Shown piece by piece: positions 35,556-49,840 of a stretch of DNA of 64,000 nt. Origin of the DNA: Todiramphus chloris collaris. Lineage: Eukaryota; Chordata; Aves; Coraciiformes; Alcedinidae. Under the pieces are notes generated by a model. That model was not told where the DNA came from. It ran no database searches and saw nothing but the letters and a program-made list of their open reading frames with translations. The DNA is taken from contig JANVCC010000018.1 in assembly GCA_025345505.1 (NCBI GenBank), positions 11,724,231 to 11,788,230 of the forward strand. The letters run 5' to 3'. The position numbers and the translations under genes were made by a program. The number at the start of each line of letters is the position of its first letter. The stretch's first letter is position 1.

Positions 35556-38500
35556 GTGTACTTAGTGTCATGTATGTTGCTTGGGGAGGCAACTAGAAAA
35601 GCAATGGTACTTCTATCATTGAAACAGTTATGAAAAAATTGTGCATAAATATAGAATACCTTTTGTTTCTGAGTATTGATGATTTGTTAGAACTAGTGCT
35701 TAAATGACTAATATAACCTTAATGTGGTACATTACCTCTAACTGCAGCTTGTGTCTACTATTATTTTATCCTTCCAAGTGTCCAAAAATATGTGCACAAC
35801 ACAAGGAAAGCATGTCCTTTGTGGAAAGATTGCTAATGATCTAGAACGTAAAGCTCCAAAACCAATTCCTTTCTTTTGTAACTCCATTTAAATGACATAA
35901 TTTCACCAGTGGTAAAGAAGAAAATTTCACCAGTGATGAACCTGTCTCAAACTGTGAATTTGCTAAGCAACATGGATATAAAATAGCTCTTTTCCTTAAG
36001 GTATTTCCTGAAGCTGTATATTAAATATCGGTGTATACCATAAAGAAAACTGCCTCACTGATTCATTAAGACTTTATAGAACAGTGTACTGTGATCAGAT
36101 ACTATAACAATGGATATTTCATTTAGTTACTTCAGTATGAGCTTTTTTAATTTGAGAAAGGCCCTGCATCATGATAATGAGCACAATATTAACAACTACT
36201 GAAACACAGTCATCACACTATCAGGTATATATATATCTCACAATAAATTTTCCTGTGAGGCTGTTTCTCCCTCTTTTAAAAATAATTTAATTTTGAATTT
36301 TATCCATTGGTTCTGTCCTTTGTACCACCTGCCCAGCTCTTTGAGGGACAAATATCCCCTACCTCTGTACTGAGCATAGATGAAGGATAGGCAGGGTCCT
36401 AACAACATCCCATTTAATTGCGTAGAAATAACGGGAATGAAGCCGGGCCTTCATTTACTGTCCAGTAAGTGTATGTAATGCACATTCAGACTGGAAGAAT
36501 GAAGGATATGTGATCTTAGATGCACTTTACCAAAGTCAATAAATTCTGCGGGGTCAGTGTCTTACCGTTTTAAAAGTGTGGCTCCATTGATTCACAGGAC
36601 GATGAGGACCTCTCCCTGCATATTGTCATGGGCGTTGAATAGTCTTCAGCTCTGGAAGAACTGAATATTATAACTCTAATTTACAACTAACACTGTAAAA
36701 AGCTTTGTCCCATTCACATTGTCTGGCAGCAACAAGCACAAATATATTTACCAAAACCCACTCCAGAGGTATTTTAATTGTCCTTATTTAGGTAGCCTTA
36801 AAAAGGGAGAAATATGTAATTCATGGCAATCTTTAAAAACTGGCTGACCAAGACTCATGACAAATGCTTACAAATGGAGATTAAAACCTGAACTATCAGT
36901 GAGATAATTAGTTTGTTCCAGCACACTGAGAGGCTGTGGTTGTGATGATGATGGGTGCCATCTTATGAGTAAGGAGTCATATTACAACACAAGCACACGC
37001 TACCTCTTCCCTTCCCCTCTCCTCCAGTATCAACCTTATTTAGCCAACTATGATACTGCTTTTCATAAGAAAAAAAAAAAAAGTTTTAATGCTGCTATTT
37101 TCTGGATCTTTTCAAATAGTGATTGACAGTCCCCATTTGGCTAGAGTAGCATCCGAGACCACAGATGTCAAAGAGAAATATTTGCAAATTCTGTTCCCTC
37201 TCTTAAAGCAATTATTTTTAGTTTCCAACAAGCAGGCAACTATACCCAGATATTCATAAACAGATTCCTAATGCAAAGGCTGACAGCAAATTGGCTGTAT
37301 TACAAAACAAATTGTACCCTCTGTCAATAGGTTCCAAACTCTGATTTTTCTTTCTACCAGCATTGCTGGTCACAACATGTGAAGACTGCAACTGGGTCAT
37401 CATTTTCCCATCATTTTTATATAGATAGGACAGCTGTGGAGGGAAAGAAGGAGGGGAAAATTAGTTCCTCTGCTTTAGCATAATACACAGCATAGAATAA
37501 TCTGCAGTTAGTCAGGACTGTATTCAGATGGGCAGAAAGTAGACTGAAGCTGTCGTAACACTGGATAACATGTAACTAGGGATGTTATTTGTGTCAAATA
37601 GCTCAGTCTGCAAATTCTTATCCTTCAATCTACGAGAATAAAACATTGAAGATTAGACATATGATCTCTAGCCTTCTTTCAATGTGTCTTATCCACAAAT
37701 AACAGAAGGAAGACAACTATGAGTTTGGGATTTTTTTTTAAATGTATAGTCCCGATAGGAACATCAACATTGATTTATAGAACATCAGGTGAATTTGAAT
37801 GTGTCAAAGAATCTTTTATTCTTTTTACTCCTTATTACCTTCAATTTATTTAGGTTCCTAAATTTACTTTCTATGTTATAATCAATCAGTGACACAAAGA
37901 AGTATTGCTGGGTTTCTTATGGCAGACCCTGGAATACATAGCCCATTCTAGGGAGAGTAAGAGTAGAAAGATAAACCAAGCATAAGAAAAAATATTTTTT
38001 ATCTATTAAAAATACTTCTGAGGAAAAAAAAATCATAAGCAGTTAGCCTGCAGATGACGACAACTCCTATTAGGAAGAGAAATAATAAAGCTGGATCATG
38101 AGAACTGAAGCATGAGCAGCTCCATAGTTAAAAATTAAACACTTCATGCTAAATGAAGTCAAAGCAAGCTTATTGTGATGGATAGACCTGCCTCTGCAAA
38201 GGACAAGTCTAGAGAAAACTGTTTTCTCCGAATGAAGATGTTAACAAGCAGTAGAGAAACTGCAATGCATTTACTCCAAAAATAAATGCCAAGCCATGGA
38301 GAAAGAATCCAAGTGTGAATAATGCTTAAGATGGAATTTATTTACATTACCCAAGTAAACATAATGTAATACAAAACTGTCTAGTGGAAATGCTGAGATG
38401 TTATTCATGACATAAAACTTACCACTTTAAAAAGGATAAAGTTGCAAAAGGATAGGATGCCTTTTATTGCTTTTCTTGCTCATTTAAGACTCACTCGAAG

Positions 38501-41500
38501 GAAGAAGTATGAATTGTTTCAAATTTGAAACTCATGTCATACTTACGTTGTGTTCGTGGGATTCCTGCTGATGTCACTAGGACATAAAAAGCCAAAGTAT
38601 CTCCACATTATACAAATGTAGTGACATTTGGAAAAAAAGTGAGATTTGTACCACAGATAAGAGATCTGCATTGCAGATAAGTGAAGGAAACTTTGTTCTT
38701 GGTTTTTAATAAACTTCCTGTCACATGTATCGCGCCTGGTCTCAATAATTTCAATCTTAGTGAACTTCCTTCTTTCATGATTAGTGAAGTGCCTGTAGCT
38801 GGATAACAGAGGTTAGTTATTTTCTAAATGTCAGTTTTAGCAGAGTGTAAATGACTGGAGAAGACAAGGAGTGCTATGCATGCATGTAATACTTTGATGT
38901 GTGGAGATTAAACACTTTACAAGATTAATCATTTCCTCATGTCTCAAATGTGTGGTTTTGTTTTTTGGTTGGTTTGTTGTTTTGGTGGGGGGTTTTTTGT
39001 ATTTTTAAAAAAGCGGGTAGTTGCATGATTACATTAGTGATGATGGGAGCAAGGGCATTTCACTTATGAACTCAGTCACACTTCCCTGCCACTCCTTTCA
39101 TTTAAGTTAATGGCTGGCCATATGACCCCGTGTTTACGTAGCATGCTGTACTTTTGATATGGTAAGAGTTTACATGGAAACACGTGCTCTTGGTTTGGGG
39201 AGATATGATCAATACCCTTTCACTGTGGGCAGGTTTCATTAAATGAACACACCAAGAGGTTTTCCTTGCAAGTTTAATTTGTAGAAAAAGTATCAGCTTT
39301 TTCAGGTATTGTTTCAGTGGAAAAGGTATTTGCGCAGTTAATGCCACCACATACTGCTTTTGGACACAAGCTAACATGACACCATGTTGTGTGGATAGCT
39401 CTCTAAAAGGGTCTGGCAGCACTTTTATTGTGACCCCCTGTGCCAGTAGATGTGTTAAACTCTATTTATGACATTATGAAAACGTGCAAGCTAGCTGGGG
39501 TCACACTGTGTCAGTATTAGTACAAGAGGTTTCCAAGCAAAATATGGTATTGGTAGAATCATGTATTTGTGATTTCTCCAGTACCTTTCAAATTCAGAAA
39601 CTAAGGAGATTCAGGTAAAGCCTGGGTCTTTAATCGCAGAGATTTAAGTCTGGAAATTCTACAGTGTGGCTAATTCCATGACAGTATACATGGAACTGCA
39701 AATAAAGACAGCTTGGTTACAAATGGTTGTCAGATGTGGATTGCAGTATCAGAGATGGATGATTGATATGAGCTGCATATTTTTGGTTAGAAAATGAAAT
39801 ATCCATATAATTACTATTTTGACCTTTTATTGTAAAATAAGTTGAAATAAGAAACAACTAGATGTAAAAATTAATTTTACATTGCATTAATTAACAAATT
39901 ACTTTTAAAATTGCTTATTTGTAAGAAAATAGATCTGGTTTGTTGACTTTTCCCCTTTCCCTCTTCATATGTCTCCAGGGCAAACATCTCTTTAGCTACA
40001 CACCTGGCCTTGAAGAAACGTCCCGTTTCAAACTCTGCTTGTTATGACAGTGCCTGGTATGATTATCCTACTGCAGAGCCAGAGGTTTGACAAAGTTGCA
40101 GTTCATAAAACAGCTAACCCTTTCAGATCATACTGCTGTTTCAAAGCAATTTCATCTTGGTTCTAGGGGAAAAAGGATGTAGCTTGGGTGTACAAGCTAA
40201 GAAAAATCAGCCTAGTGTAATTTTTTATTTAGGACTGAATGATTTAGTTGTCATCTTCAGTAAACTGTGCTAGCAGCATTGTCTGGAGCTAGACTGCGTG
40301 TCTGCACTGCTGCTCTTGGGGAGGAATAATAGGAAGAGGTATTACTGAAACTGGCTATGTGGACAGGGAAAAAGCATTCTACAGAAGTACCTGCATACAG
40401 GAAGAGCACTCAGTGGCTTATGCAGCCCTCTGTCATTGGCTTTTCCTGTCTTCACTGGATCTTCTGCTAGCCAGAAGAAAGAAATAAGTATTTATACACT
40501 AATTTAATATTGATAAAGATCAACATCCTCTGTTCTTTGATTTATCTTTATATTTATGTACAGGAGGAGGCAGATTCTGCTCTTTACCCACATACCACAC
40601 TTTCACCTTAGAGTATCCTTGAATATTTAAATATATAAATAAGATGGGCCTTGTTTATTCCAGTCTCTATGTTCACCACAGGATGAACTGTAGTTCCATT
40701 GTACCTGGGACACAAATGGGACATGAGAACATTAGCTATGGACTCTCCAGTTTGTATTACACTGCTCAAGTCTTTTTTGTGTCTCTGAAAAGCAGCAGGA
40801 GCTCTGTCATCCTACTTGCTCATCCCATTCCTTATACCCAGGCTCAAGAAGGCTGTAGGAATGGGAAGTTACTACCTAAAAACATATTGTTTCTCTAGTT
40901 TCTTGCAATAAAAACCTGCCCTGAAGCAGCAACAAGGACATAAAATGCAAGAGAAAATCAAGCTCAGTTTGTGTTTGGTGGGGGTTGGTGAGTGTTTCCT
41001 TTTAGATTGTGGCATGAAAACAAACTAAACCAACTACTATTGTTGGAGAGGAAACTTCTTTTTGTGGTATATGTATTATCTTAAACTATTTTTTTCCAGG
41101 ACTTAGATTAACTAATATTTGAAGATAGTACAGCCTGCTCAAACTGATGTTTGTGATATCCTTTCAGGAAATGAATGCTCCTCCATAGCCCATGGGTACC
41201 ACCATGCTAATGAAGAGTTTACTGGGGGGGGCAGTGATAGGGTGACTCAGTGGTCAGTAATGCAATGGCTTGCTTTCAAATGCACTGATACCATATAATG
41301 GATGCTCTCTGAGGTTTATCAGTTCTCACCTGCCCATTAGGTGAACATAAATGTCTCTCATAACTCCATTTCCCTGATAGCGCTGACACTGCAAGCCCTT
41401 GTCCCTCACGTCAGAGAGAATTAAGTCTTCAGGGAATATTTTAAGGTTCATAGAAGTGAGACTGAGGGGGAGACTGTGTATGCAATTTCCCCAAACTAAG

Positions 41501-44500
41501 TTACACACTTTTATACTCAGAGCTTAAATTCAGTTAACATTGTGGGGGGAACATGTCTCTCAAGCTGTGATCCTTAGCAAGCTCTTTTTTAAAGAAAATG
41601 CCCAGCTTTAGGAAACAAGGCCACAAACAGTACAGCCTAAGTATAACACTTATAACAATACAAATGGGAATGTAAGAGGTCCTGAAACAGAAGAAGAAGA
41701 AAAAAATTAGGGCTGAAACAACACATTCCTCTTAACTGTAAATCAACTGTCACTTTCTACTGTTAATTATTTTAAGTCAGTCTCGCATTTCTTTTCCTTA
41801 AAAAGGGCATAAGAAAGGTTACAAATCTGTGTCATCTGCTGCAAATGAATTCTCCGTTTGAAGCTCTATGGCCTACAGTATTTAAATGATGCCATCGCTG
41901 AATATTTTTCCTCAGTCAAGAACTGAACCTAATGAGCCAAGAAGAGCACAGGCTCATGTTTAGTCCCCAGGAAAGAATAGCTATGCTCACAGAGACCTAT
42001 GGAGCTCAGAAAACTATACATTCACCAATTAAAGGTCTGCAGACCTGGCTCAAAGCAATGACTTATACCGGTGATACACATAGTAACAACCACTTTGAAA
42101 GCAGCTCCTATAGAACAACTGCCACTCTTCTATTTTCCTTCCCATTCATTTCCATTACCTGCTGAACCTTACATTACTAAGCAAGAAACAACTCTGCAAT
42201 AGAAATTTTGAGCTAGAAAGCAATCTCTAAGAGATTTTCTTTGTTTTTCTTTTAATAATATTATTTACATATAAAGGAATAGATTCTGCTTTTAGTTATA
42301 GCATCATAAACACTCCACAGATTTAACATGATTCACCATGGTTTTGCATACACAACATATTTACAAACCATCAAGAAGGTTAAGAACATCATCTGAAGTT
42401 AAACATTAATGTGTTTTAGCTATTGAGGTAGCTAAATACCCTATACATAAGGATATTCTAAATAACATTCTTTTTATTTCTTACAGAGAAGCTGAATGCG
42501 CATATTTAGCAAGGATCAGCAATTGAAAGAACAGGTTGCTGAGACATGTGCAAAGTTGTGAAAAGCCTCCATCCAAATCTTCAGCTATAGTTAGGTGCAG
42601 CTTTAGAATACGGAAAAAGATGGTTTGTAGCTCAGTTTAGTACCATCTGAATGACAAGAAATCTCTAGAATGGTTTTATTGCTGTAGCAGTGCTCTTGTA
42701 GGCTTCCTGTTATCTTCCTGAGAGGGCCTTCACAGCTTCTGGATATTTCCAGGATGCAGGAAAGTTGTTTTTCCTGAGGGATAAGGTAATGACTTCCTTT
42801 CTCCTCACAGTGCCACCTAAACTATCTATCAGCTGGGTCCCTAACATGCAGAGATTATACTTGGCTGTGTGAAGAGGTATTCCCTCTTTATGTCATCTTG
42901 TACAGGAAATGGTATAAAACCCAGGTATCTTGTGGGAATCAAACAGTTAATTTATAATAGGAGAAGGTAATTAACCTTTTTTTTTTTTTTTTTCCACAGA
43001 AATTGAAGACCAAAGAGGTTCCAACATTTGATATGAGATTTTCTCAATCTGAAAGTTTTGACAGGGTGCCAGTTCTGAATACTTGTTTGAGGATTTTTTA
43101 TCTACAAGATCTATTCTTCTTCCTGTAAAAGAAGTGAAAAGTGAGCAATAATAACAGATTTTCATCTGAAAAAGACATGAGCACAAGTTAAACAAATGAC
43201 TGTTTTTCTTTGCATTACCTCTTATTTGCTACTGAACTGTGAATTTGCTGCTTCGTTAGACATGAGGTGAACAAAGGGAAAACTAATTAAAGCTTGTTAC
43301 CTCTCCACATCATTGGTGCCTAAAATCCATCATATCTCTATACCCTGTTAGATAATACATTATAAAGAACTGATCTCTGTTTCTGTTTCAAGGCCCAAAA
43401 TACAGTATGACAGGTCATATGCTAAAAAAGTTTGGCATAGATATGGTAATTACACTTCAGTAGTAAGCTACTTTATTCTGACTTTAGTTATCTCACGGGA
43501 TTGAAACCAGAACCCAGTCTTGTGGAAATTAATTAAAGTTTCCTATCAACAAAAGCAGGAGCAGATCTCTGAAGGAGAATTTTCCTGACATGCAACACAA
43601 TGTATAGGTTGAAAATCAAATTAGTCCCCCAGGCTTGGGGTGAATGTGTCTGTTTATTGAATCCTAGCTGAGAAAGAAGCCTTGATATAACTGAAAAACG
43701 CTTCTTCTGCTGTGCGCAGGGAAAGGAATCCACTCGAGAACATATTTCTTCTGAGGCATCAAGGCTAAACAGTATGAACACTAGCATGATAACACTGTTA
43801 GAGAAAAGAGCTTTCACAGAAGCATGGTACCATAACACATTGAATTAACTATCCAGCTCCAAGCCCAACTACGAAAGCCAATTTCATTTCTAGCTACAAC
43901 CCATATTAAAGATTATACACACACACATATATATATTCAAGTACTGCATTTATATATGAATGTTTATATTTACAACTAGGCATTGTTTTTCAATTTCTAA
44001 TCTTTGTCACATGCAAAGAAGCTGTGATCTTAAATATGTTTTAATTTCTCTGTTCAAATCTTTGCTAGGCTTGTGTGAGGAGAAATAATGCTTGAAATAT
44101 TTTCAGTGTCCCACTTCTCTTGCAAGAGTTGTCCTTCTCTAACAGGGATGTCAAAAGAAAACCAGAGGTAAGCCACTTGTAATTAAGCAGGTTTGTAGGA
44201 GATAGAAAACATTCATACCTGTTTCTAGCAGGTCTGTTAAGGTCAAGGAGACCTGCTGTCTACTGTTACCTAGTTACTGAAGCAATGTCCTGCCACTTTC
44301 AGAAAAGAAAAAGAAAAAAATATGTGGTAGCTTAAGAAGTTATTGAAGATAAAAAAATGAGGAATTTATTTTACTAGGATACAAAAGATACAGTGTATAT
44401 ATATGTATATATTTAAATAGTTTTCCTCTGTTTTATGGGTCCTTTTTCACTGTTAAACAGAGCTGTACCTCAGTTTTCATGGGTTTGTGCTATAAAGTTT

Positions 44501-44939
44501 TATTCCAAAACAGCACAAAGTTGTTGGTTTGCTGGTGAATCTGGCCAGTGAAACTGTTTATATGTTTACATAGTCATTTACACTTGAACAAAGTGAGACT
44601 GAAGAGTGGGTAGAAGTCAGAGATGGTACTTTTTATCTCATTCAGTTAGCCAAAGTTGTCAGCATCCCAGCTACTCTGTACATCATATTGTATATTAGCT
44701 ACTTCAAAAGCATCAGTTCTGTCATATTTCATGCTGGACTTACTAGACATACTTGAGCATAACAAATCCAAGAAGTCATAAGAATCCCACGTGCACTGAT
44801 CTCAAATCAGGTACAGTTCTGTACATGTATGCAGTGGCTTTTTGTCCATGATTTCTAGTAGATCAATGTCTGAAGATCCACAGCTTTAAATTACTGCTAG
44901 ACATAAGGATATTCTGCCATAACTGATAGAATTGACTGC
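35556..44939. other. AT-rich non-coding DNA between two CR1 copies
   Basis: No gene is demonstrable. Contents are a 24-base-period duplication at 35899-35935, a TA tract near 36226, a pure G/T tract at 38949-39000, a run of 17 T at 42977-42993, and an (AC)n(AT)n tract near 43917-43936. A 106-codon open frame on the minus strand (39102-39422) has no recognisable domain. Slightly GC-richer patches near 36900-37030 and 39960-40150 could be conserved non-coding DNA. Confidence 0.5.
38949..39000 (+). repeat. Pure G/T tract, 52 bases
   Basis: All bases are G or T on the plus strand, with GG-rich parts (GGTTGG and GGTGGGGGG) that might support two-layer quadruplexes. It has the same orientation as the other three G/T tracts. 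Confidence 0.75.
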
Positions 44940-45966
44940 AGCCTAGAGTGCTGTGGTGAACAGACTTAAATCCAGTTGGTGACCAGTAATAATTGGTGTT
45001 CCTCAGGGTTGTTTTGGGGCAAGCCATGCTTAATATCTTTATCAATGATCTGGATAAGGGGATCAAGTGCACCTTCAGAAAGTCTGCAGATGATACCAAA
45101 GTGAGTGGGAGTGTCGATCTGCTCGAGGGTAGGAAGGATCTACAAAGGGATCTGGACAAGTTGGATCAGTGGGCCTAGGTCAATTGTATGAGGTTCAACA
45201 AGGACAAGTGCTGGGTCTTGCATTTGTGTCACAACAACCCCAGACAATGCTACAGGCTTGGGGAACAGTCACTGGCAAGTTGTCTGACAGAAAAGGACCT
45301 GGGGGTGCTGGTGGGCAGCCGGCTGAATATGAACCATCAGTGTGTCCATGTGGCCAAGAAGGCCAATGGCACCCTGGTCTATGTCAAAAACAGTATGTGC
45401 AGCAGGAGCAGAGAAGTGATTGTGCCCCTGTTCTCAACAGTGGTGAGGCTACACCTCGAGTATTGTGTTCAGCTTTGGGTGACACAGTATAAGAAAGACA
45501 TTAAGGTGCTGGAATAGGTCAAAAGGAGTGCAAAAAAGCTGGTGAGGGGTCTGGAGAACATGTCTTATAAGGAGCAGCTTAAACAAATGGGATTGTTTAG
45601 TATGGAAAAGAGGAGGCTAAGAGGAGACCTTATTGTTCTCTACAGCTACCTGAAAGGAGGTTGTAGTGAGGTGGGTGTTGGTCTCTTCTCTCAAGTAACT
45701 AGTGATGAGAGGTAATGGGCTTATGTCAAGCCAGGGGAAGTTTAAAATAGGCATTAGGAAAAATATCTATACTGAAAGAATGGTGAGGCATTGTAACAGA
45801 CTGCCTGGGAATGTGGTAGAGTCACCATCTCTGGAGGTGTTCAAAAAACATGTAGATATGACATTTCAGGACATTGTTTAATGGTCATGATAATGTTAGG
45901 TAGACAGTTGGACTTGATGATCTTTGAGGTCTTTTCCAACCTTAATTATTCTGTGATTCTGTGATC
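44940..45966 (+). mobile_element. CR1 LINE, 5'-truncated, 1 kb
   Basis: The copy starts within the reverse transcriptase region just before the GVPQG block and runs to a typical CR1 end, TTGGACTTGATGATCTTTGA, then ATTATTCTGTGATTCTGTGA. It is the same strand as the 4.5-7.6 kb copy but clearly a different subfamily or insertion, since the 3' regions differ. Stops and frameshifts make it inactive. Confidence 0.93.
44990..45640 (+). pseudogene. CR1 ORF2 C-terminal half, broken
   Basis: Reverse transcriptase remnants are [20 protein letters not shown] followed by DDTKVSG (the catalytic FADD reads SADD), then [12 protein letters not shown] ending at a stop at 45176-45178. The next part continues in another frame with MRFNKDKCWVLHL, LTEKDLGVLVGSRLN, RSREVIVPLFSTVVRLHLEY and a stop near 45515. 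The expected Phe before the catalytic Ala-Asp-Asp is replaced by Ser. Confidence 0.88.
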
Positions 45967-48900
45967 TGATAATGTTTCTTTAAAGAACATGTAAAAGGTT
46001 TGTTATAGCAGCCTATGATACAAATAGATATTTCAGATATGTCTATAATTTATACAGTGAACAACATTAATTCATTGTGTCTACTCCAAGTGGAATAACA
46101 AAAAGCTATGTATCTGGTGTCTCACATAAAACTGGTTAAATGCTGGGGCTCAACAAGGTTTATTAGCTTGGGCTAAACATCACATAATATAGTCAGTTTC
46201 TTCTCAGTCTGCAAGTGGGCAAAGGCAAGCTTATACTTGCCAAAGAATGTGGTGTAAGAGTGAATTATTTTGGTCTATTTATGCCTTTTAAGAAGAGGTT
46301 TAAGTTATATTGAAAAGCTATGCTTAAAACAGAACAAAGCTGTTTACACTGGGGATTATACCAACATAGTTTCACCTGGACACCTATATCAACATGGCAG
46401 ATAAAATGCAGACAAAGTCTGAAGATGTATTGTTATAAGAATGTAATGAGCTATAGGATGGAGAGAAGGAAGTGCAAGAATAACAACACTGATTTTTTGT
46501 TTGTATTTTGAAAAACTTTTAAAAAGAACATTTTTCTCTTTCCTCTTTCTGTGTGAAAGACTCAAATAGACAATAGGGTAAAATAATTCTGCCAAGGTTT
46601 AGGAAACAACACTGACGACTATGTAGAAAACGCTGCAAAATTCAGGAAATAAACACACTGAAATAAACAGAAAAACAGCATTTTATTTTCCCAGATCTCT
46701 GTGTTTTAAAGTAAATATCTCATAACAGCCATATGTAAAAATAGTTCAGACTGAAATGTTACTGGTAAGTCTATGTTGCTTCAAAGAAAATACATTGTGC
46801 ACAGCCTTTTACAGCTGTGGCATACTTCCCTGGAAAGCATTCTCTCCTTCACTCACCATCAAAATCAAGCATGCTGCACCTTGTTACACAGGTTATCTTA
46901 TCCTGGACAAGAGTGTAGGATTTATGAGTCTCCAGATAGGGGCTTAAAAGTTTGAGACGACAAAATTTTTAGATCTTGTCAAACACAGTGCCTAGTGGCT
47001 GGGTCTCAGGATTTCCCTTGTCAAGTGATCCACGAAGCAGCATTGGCACCAGCTGCACAGGAAACTGAGTATACCTGGACCCCGCAAGGGAGTTCAAGTA
47101 ATTCCTTGACAGTCTACAGCAAGAATGAAAGAAAGAATGGGAATACAAAAATAAAAGGCAAACAATTGCTTTCAGAGAAAAACCAGCAGAAAAGAGGAGT
47201 GTGCTGGGTTCAACAATACAGTCCCATTGCCTTCACATCCATAGGCTAGCCCTGTGAAAATGGAAAGAACTCAGCACTGCTAGGACTGAAAATCCACATA
47301 TTGCTGTGTCTGAAAAGCATAGTGTTATTGTTTATTGTCTATGGTTTACTGTCTACTGTTGAAATGAATTGCTTCCTAAATTTATTCAAATATATTCAAA
47401 CCAGATATAATGGAGGGACATGGCTTACAGACTCCTACAACAATGATTTCCCACCGGTGACATTATTCGCAATAACAGAGAGCCTGGACTTCACAGCTGA
47501 GCCCATTTTCACAACCTCAGCAGAGCTCGCTCATGCGTGCACTCCTGCTGAAAGGAACAAGACTAACTGCTTTTGGGTGCTATGCAAAGGAAAGGCTGCA
47601 AGTGTCAAGTTCCTAGGACTTGATCAGATGAGATGCTGAACGATCTTGACTCTTGCTGAACTCAAAAGGGCATTTGACATGTCTTCGGTTCTGTCCCCTG
47701 CTAATGGGAGCATGTGTTCTTAACTGGGGTGGTCTCTGCTCCCCCTTCCTCACAGCAAAGCAGCCGAGCCTCCATAGCTGTGGGTGAGAAGGATTACAAT
47801 GGCTTGAGGTGGGTTTTGGCATTTTTGTAGGCTAGATGAAGAATTCTAAGGTTTGAAAACATATGTTTGAAGAATAGCACACAAACACCATTTTTTCAGT
47901 GAGGACTGCTCCTGGCATCGAGTCTGACAGATGTTCTGAAGCAGAATAAGCAGCATTCAGCCTGTCCCCACCATCTGCTCATGTCCTGTTTTATTTTCCT
48001 TGTTCAGTTCTATTGGAAAATATCAACAGAAAGTGGGGTTTTCTTTACCAAGAAAGATCATGTGTTGGTTTGTACTGAAACCCACAAGTCCTTTGTATGC
48101 TGGAGAATGCAGCTGCATCATAATGAATGGTAACCATTTGAACTCTCTGAGATAAACTGCTCCAGAAGTTGATAAGGGCTCTTGAACTATGTGTATGCTA
48201 CACACAGGACTAATCTGGAAATTGGATAATTCTCATTTGCTGCCCAATTACAAAATAAAGGCAACAGAGGAGATGTATTCAAGATGCAATACAGTGGTTT
48301 GGGAGCAGATGGAAATCTGAACAAGTATAGAGTTACGGACTTTCATTTTTACTTTTTTTTTTCCCCTGTGTATTTTGTATGATCATAGAAAATCCTTTTG
48401 AGGAAAGATCCAAGTTAAGGAGCAACTACATCTTTATCTAGGCAGAACAGAGAGAGAAAAAAGACAGGTTATTATTTATTTGTAGCTATTTATGGTAACT
48501 CCTTGAGGAACAACTGACCATGGAGACACTATTCCATTGTTCACTGAATAAATACATAGTCAGACTTTACTGCAAACAGCTAACACTTGAAAGAATGAAT
48601 TACACAAAGTATGGGAGGATATAAATGTAGATTTTAATATAGAATGCTGAAGAACAGTTAAGATTCAAACCTATTGTTTCTCAGTCTTTTAGATAATGCT
48701 ATCTTTGATTGCTATGGAGATACAATTGTACAGCTTCTAGCTTAATTCAAAGCAAAATATGAGAGAAATCACTCTAGCCTTGATAACATTACCTTCCTAA
48801 AGAATCTGCTATGTTTCAGTTATTCACCTCCTTTCTGGAACTCTTTTTCACTATTTTCATCTGAAATATATGCTACATGATTGAATTTTATTTCACCTGA

Positions 48901-49789
48901 AAATTTGGTCTCATATCTTTTTATGACCATGAGAAGTGTCTGTAAATCCTCCCTACAGTATAGCTCCCAAATGTCTACTTTCTCTGGGAGGAATCAACCT
49001 CTGGAGGAGAGTATCGTGTTCCACAAGCATAGTGAAAGCCTAGACTGTAATGCTCATTTCTAGAGACCTGAAATGATAGCAAATAAATTTCCCTAGAGGT
49101 GATACAATCTTTTCTGGTATACCTTTCAACTTCTAAATCTCATTAAAGAAATGCTTAATTAAACCTATTACAGGGAAGACAATGCCTAATGAAACCACTA
49201 TGATAAACTGTTTGATCCTAGAGACCATGAAATCTGGTAGAGACTCTATCACTTCTACTGAACTATTTTCCTCACCCATGATGACCTCTGAGCTGTGCCC
49301 AGTGGATATGTGGTAAAGTGATAGCTGGTTTAGGCCAAAGCAGCACCAGAAACTGCTTTTTTTTTGGCAAGAATGATTGAATTCCAGTGACCAGCACTGT
49401 TTCCTGGCCATGTTTCATTTGTTAGTGTAGAGATAGCCTTAAGGAGCAATTCAACTCCTCCCAATATAGACATCAGATGTAGACGAATGTTTCTCAGGCT
49501 ATGATATGTGGACCATTTGGTGATCTGTAAGACATCACAAGGTGATTTCACTGTTGTTTTGAAGCAACTTCAAAAGCTTTTACATATAAATGCACACACA
49601 CATATTTCCAGGCATTCAAGCAAGAAAACAAAATAGAGAAAAATAAAAGTCACTGTAAACTTTCTCAGGGTAGCTGAATTTTATTCAGATATAAATGAAA
49701 ACCATCACGGCAACTCCGTACTGGATGATCCTTGGCATAATTTCAAAAAAGTTATCTGGAAGTAGGGTTAAAAAGAGTTGAGAAACAGC
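45967..49789. other. AT-rich non-coding DNA, no gene seen
   Basis: No named repeat. The longest plus-strand open frame (47301-47639, 112 codons) begins with a hydrophobic segment but has no recognised domain and no supporting splice or regulatory evidence. The 47450-47800 part is somewhat GC-richer than its surroundings. Confidence 0.5.
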
Positions 49790-49840
49790 AGGCTAGATGG
49801 CCCTTTGGTGTCCTTCCAGACCCATGACTGTGTTCTATTT
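49790..49840 (+). repeat. Ancient CR1-like 3'-end fragment
   Basis: GCTAGATGGCCCTTTGGTGT, then a CCTTCCAGACCCATGACTGT block, then a TTCTAT end, match the layout of old CR1 or L3 3' ends ('agatgacctttggggtcccttccaaccctatgattctat'). It is short and diverged, so this is a tentative call. Confidence 0.45.

Noticed and set aside
39102..39422. 106-codon minus-strand open frame
   Set aside because: No recognisable motif and no supporting neighbours; length is plausible by chance in 64 kb.
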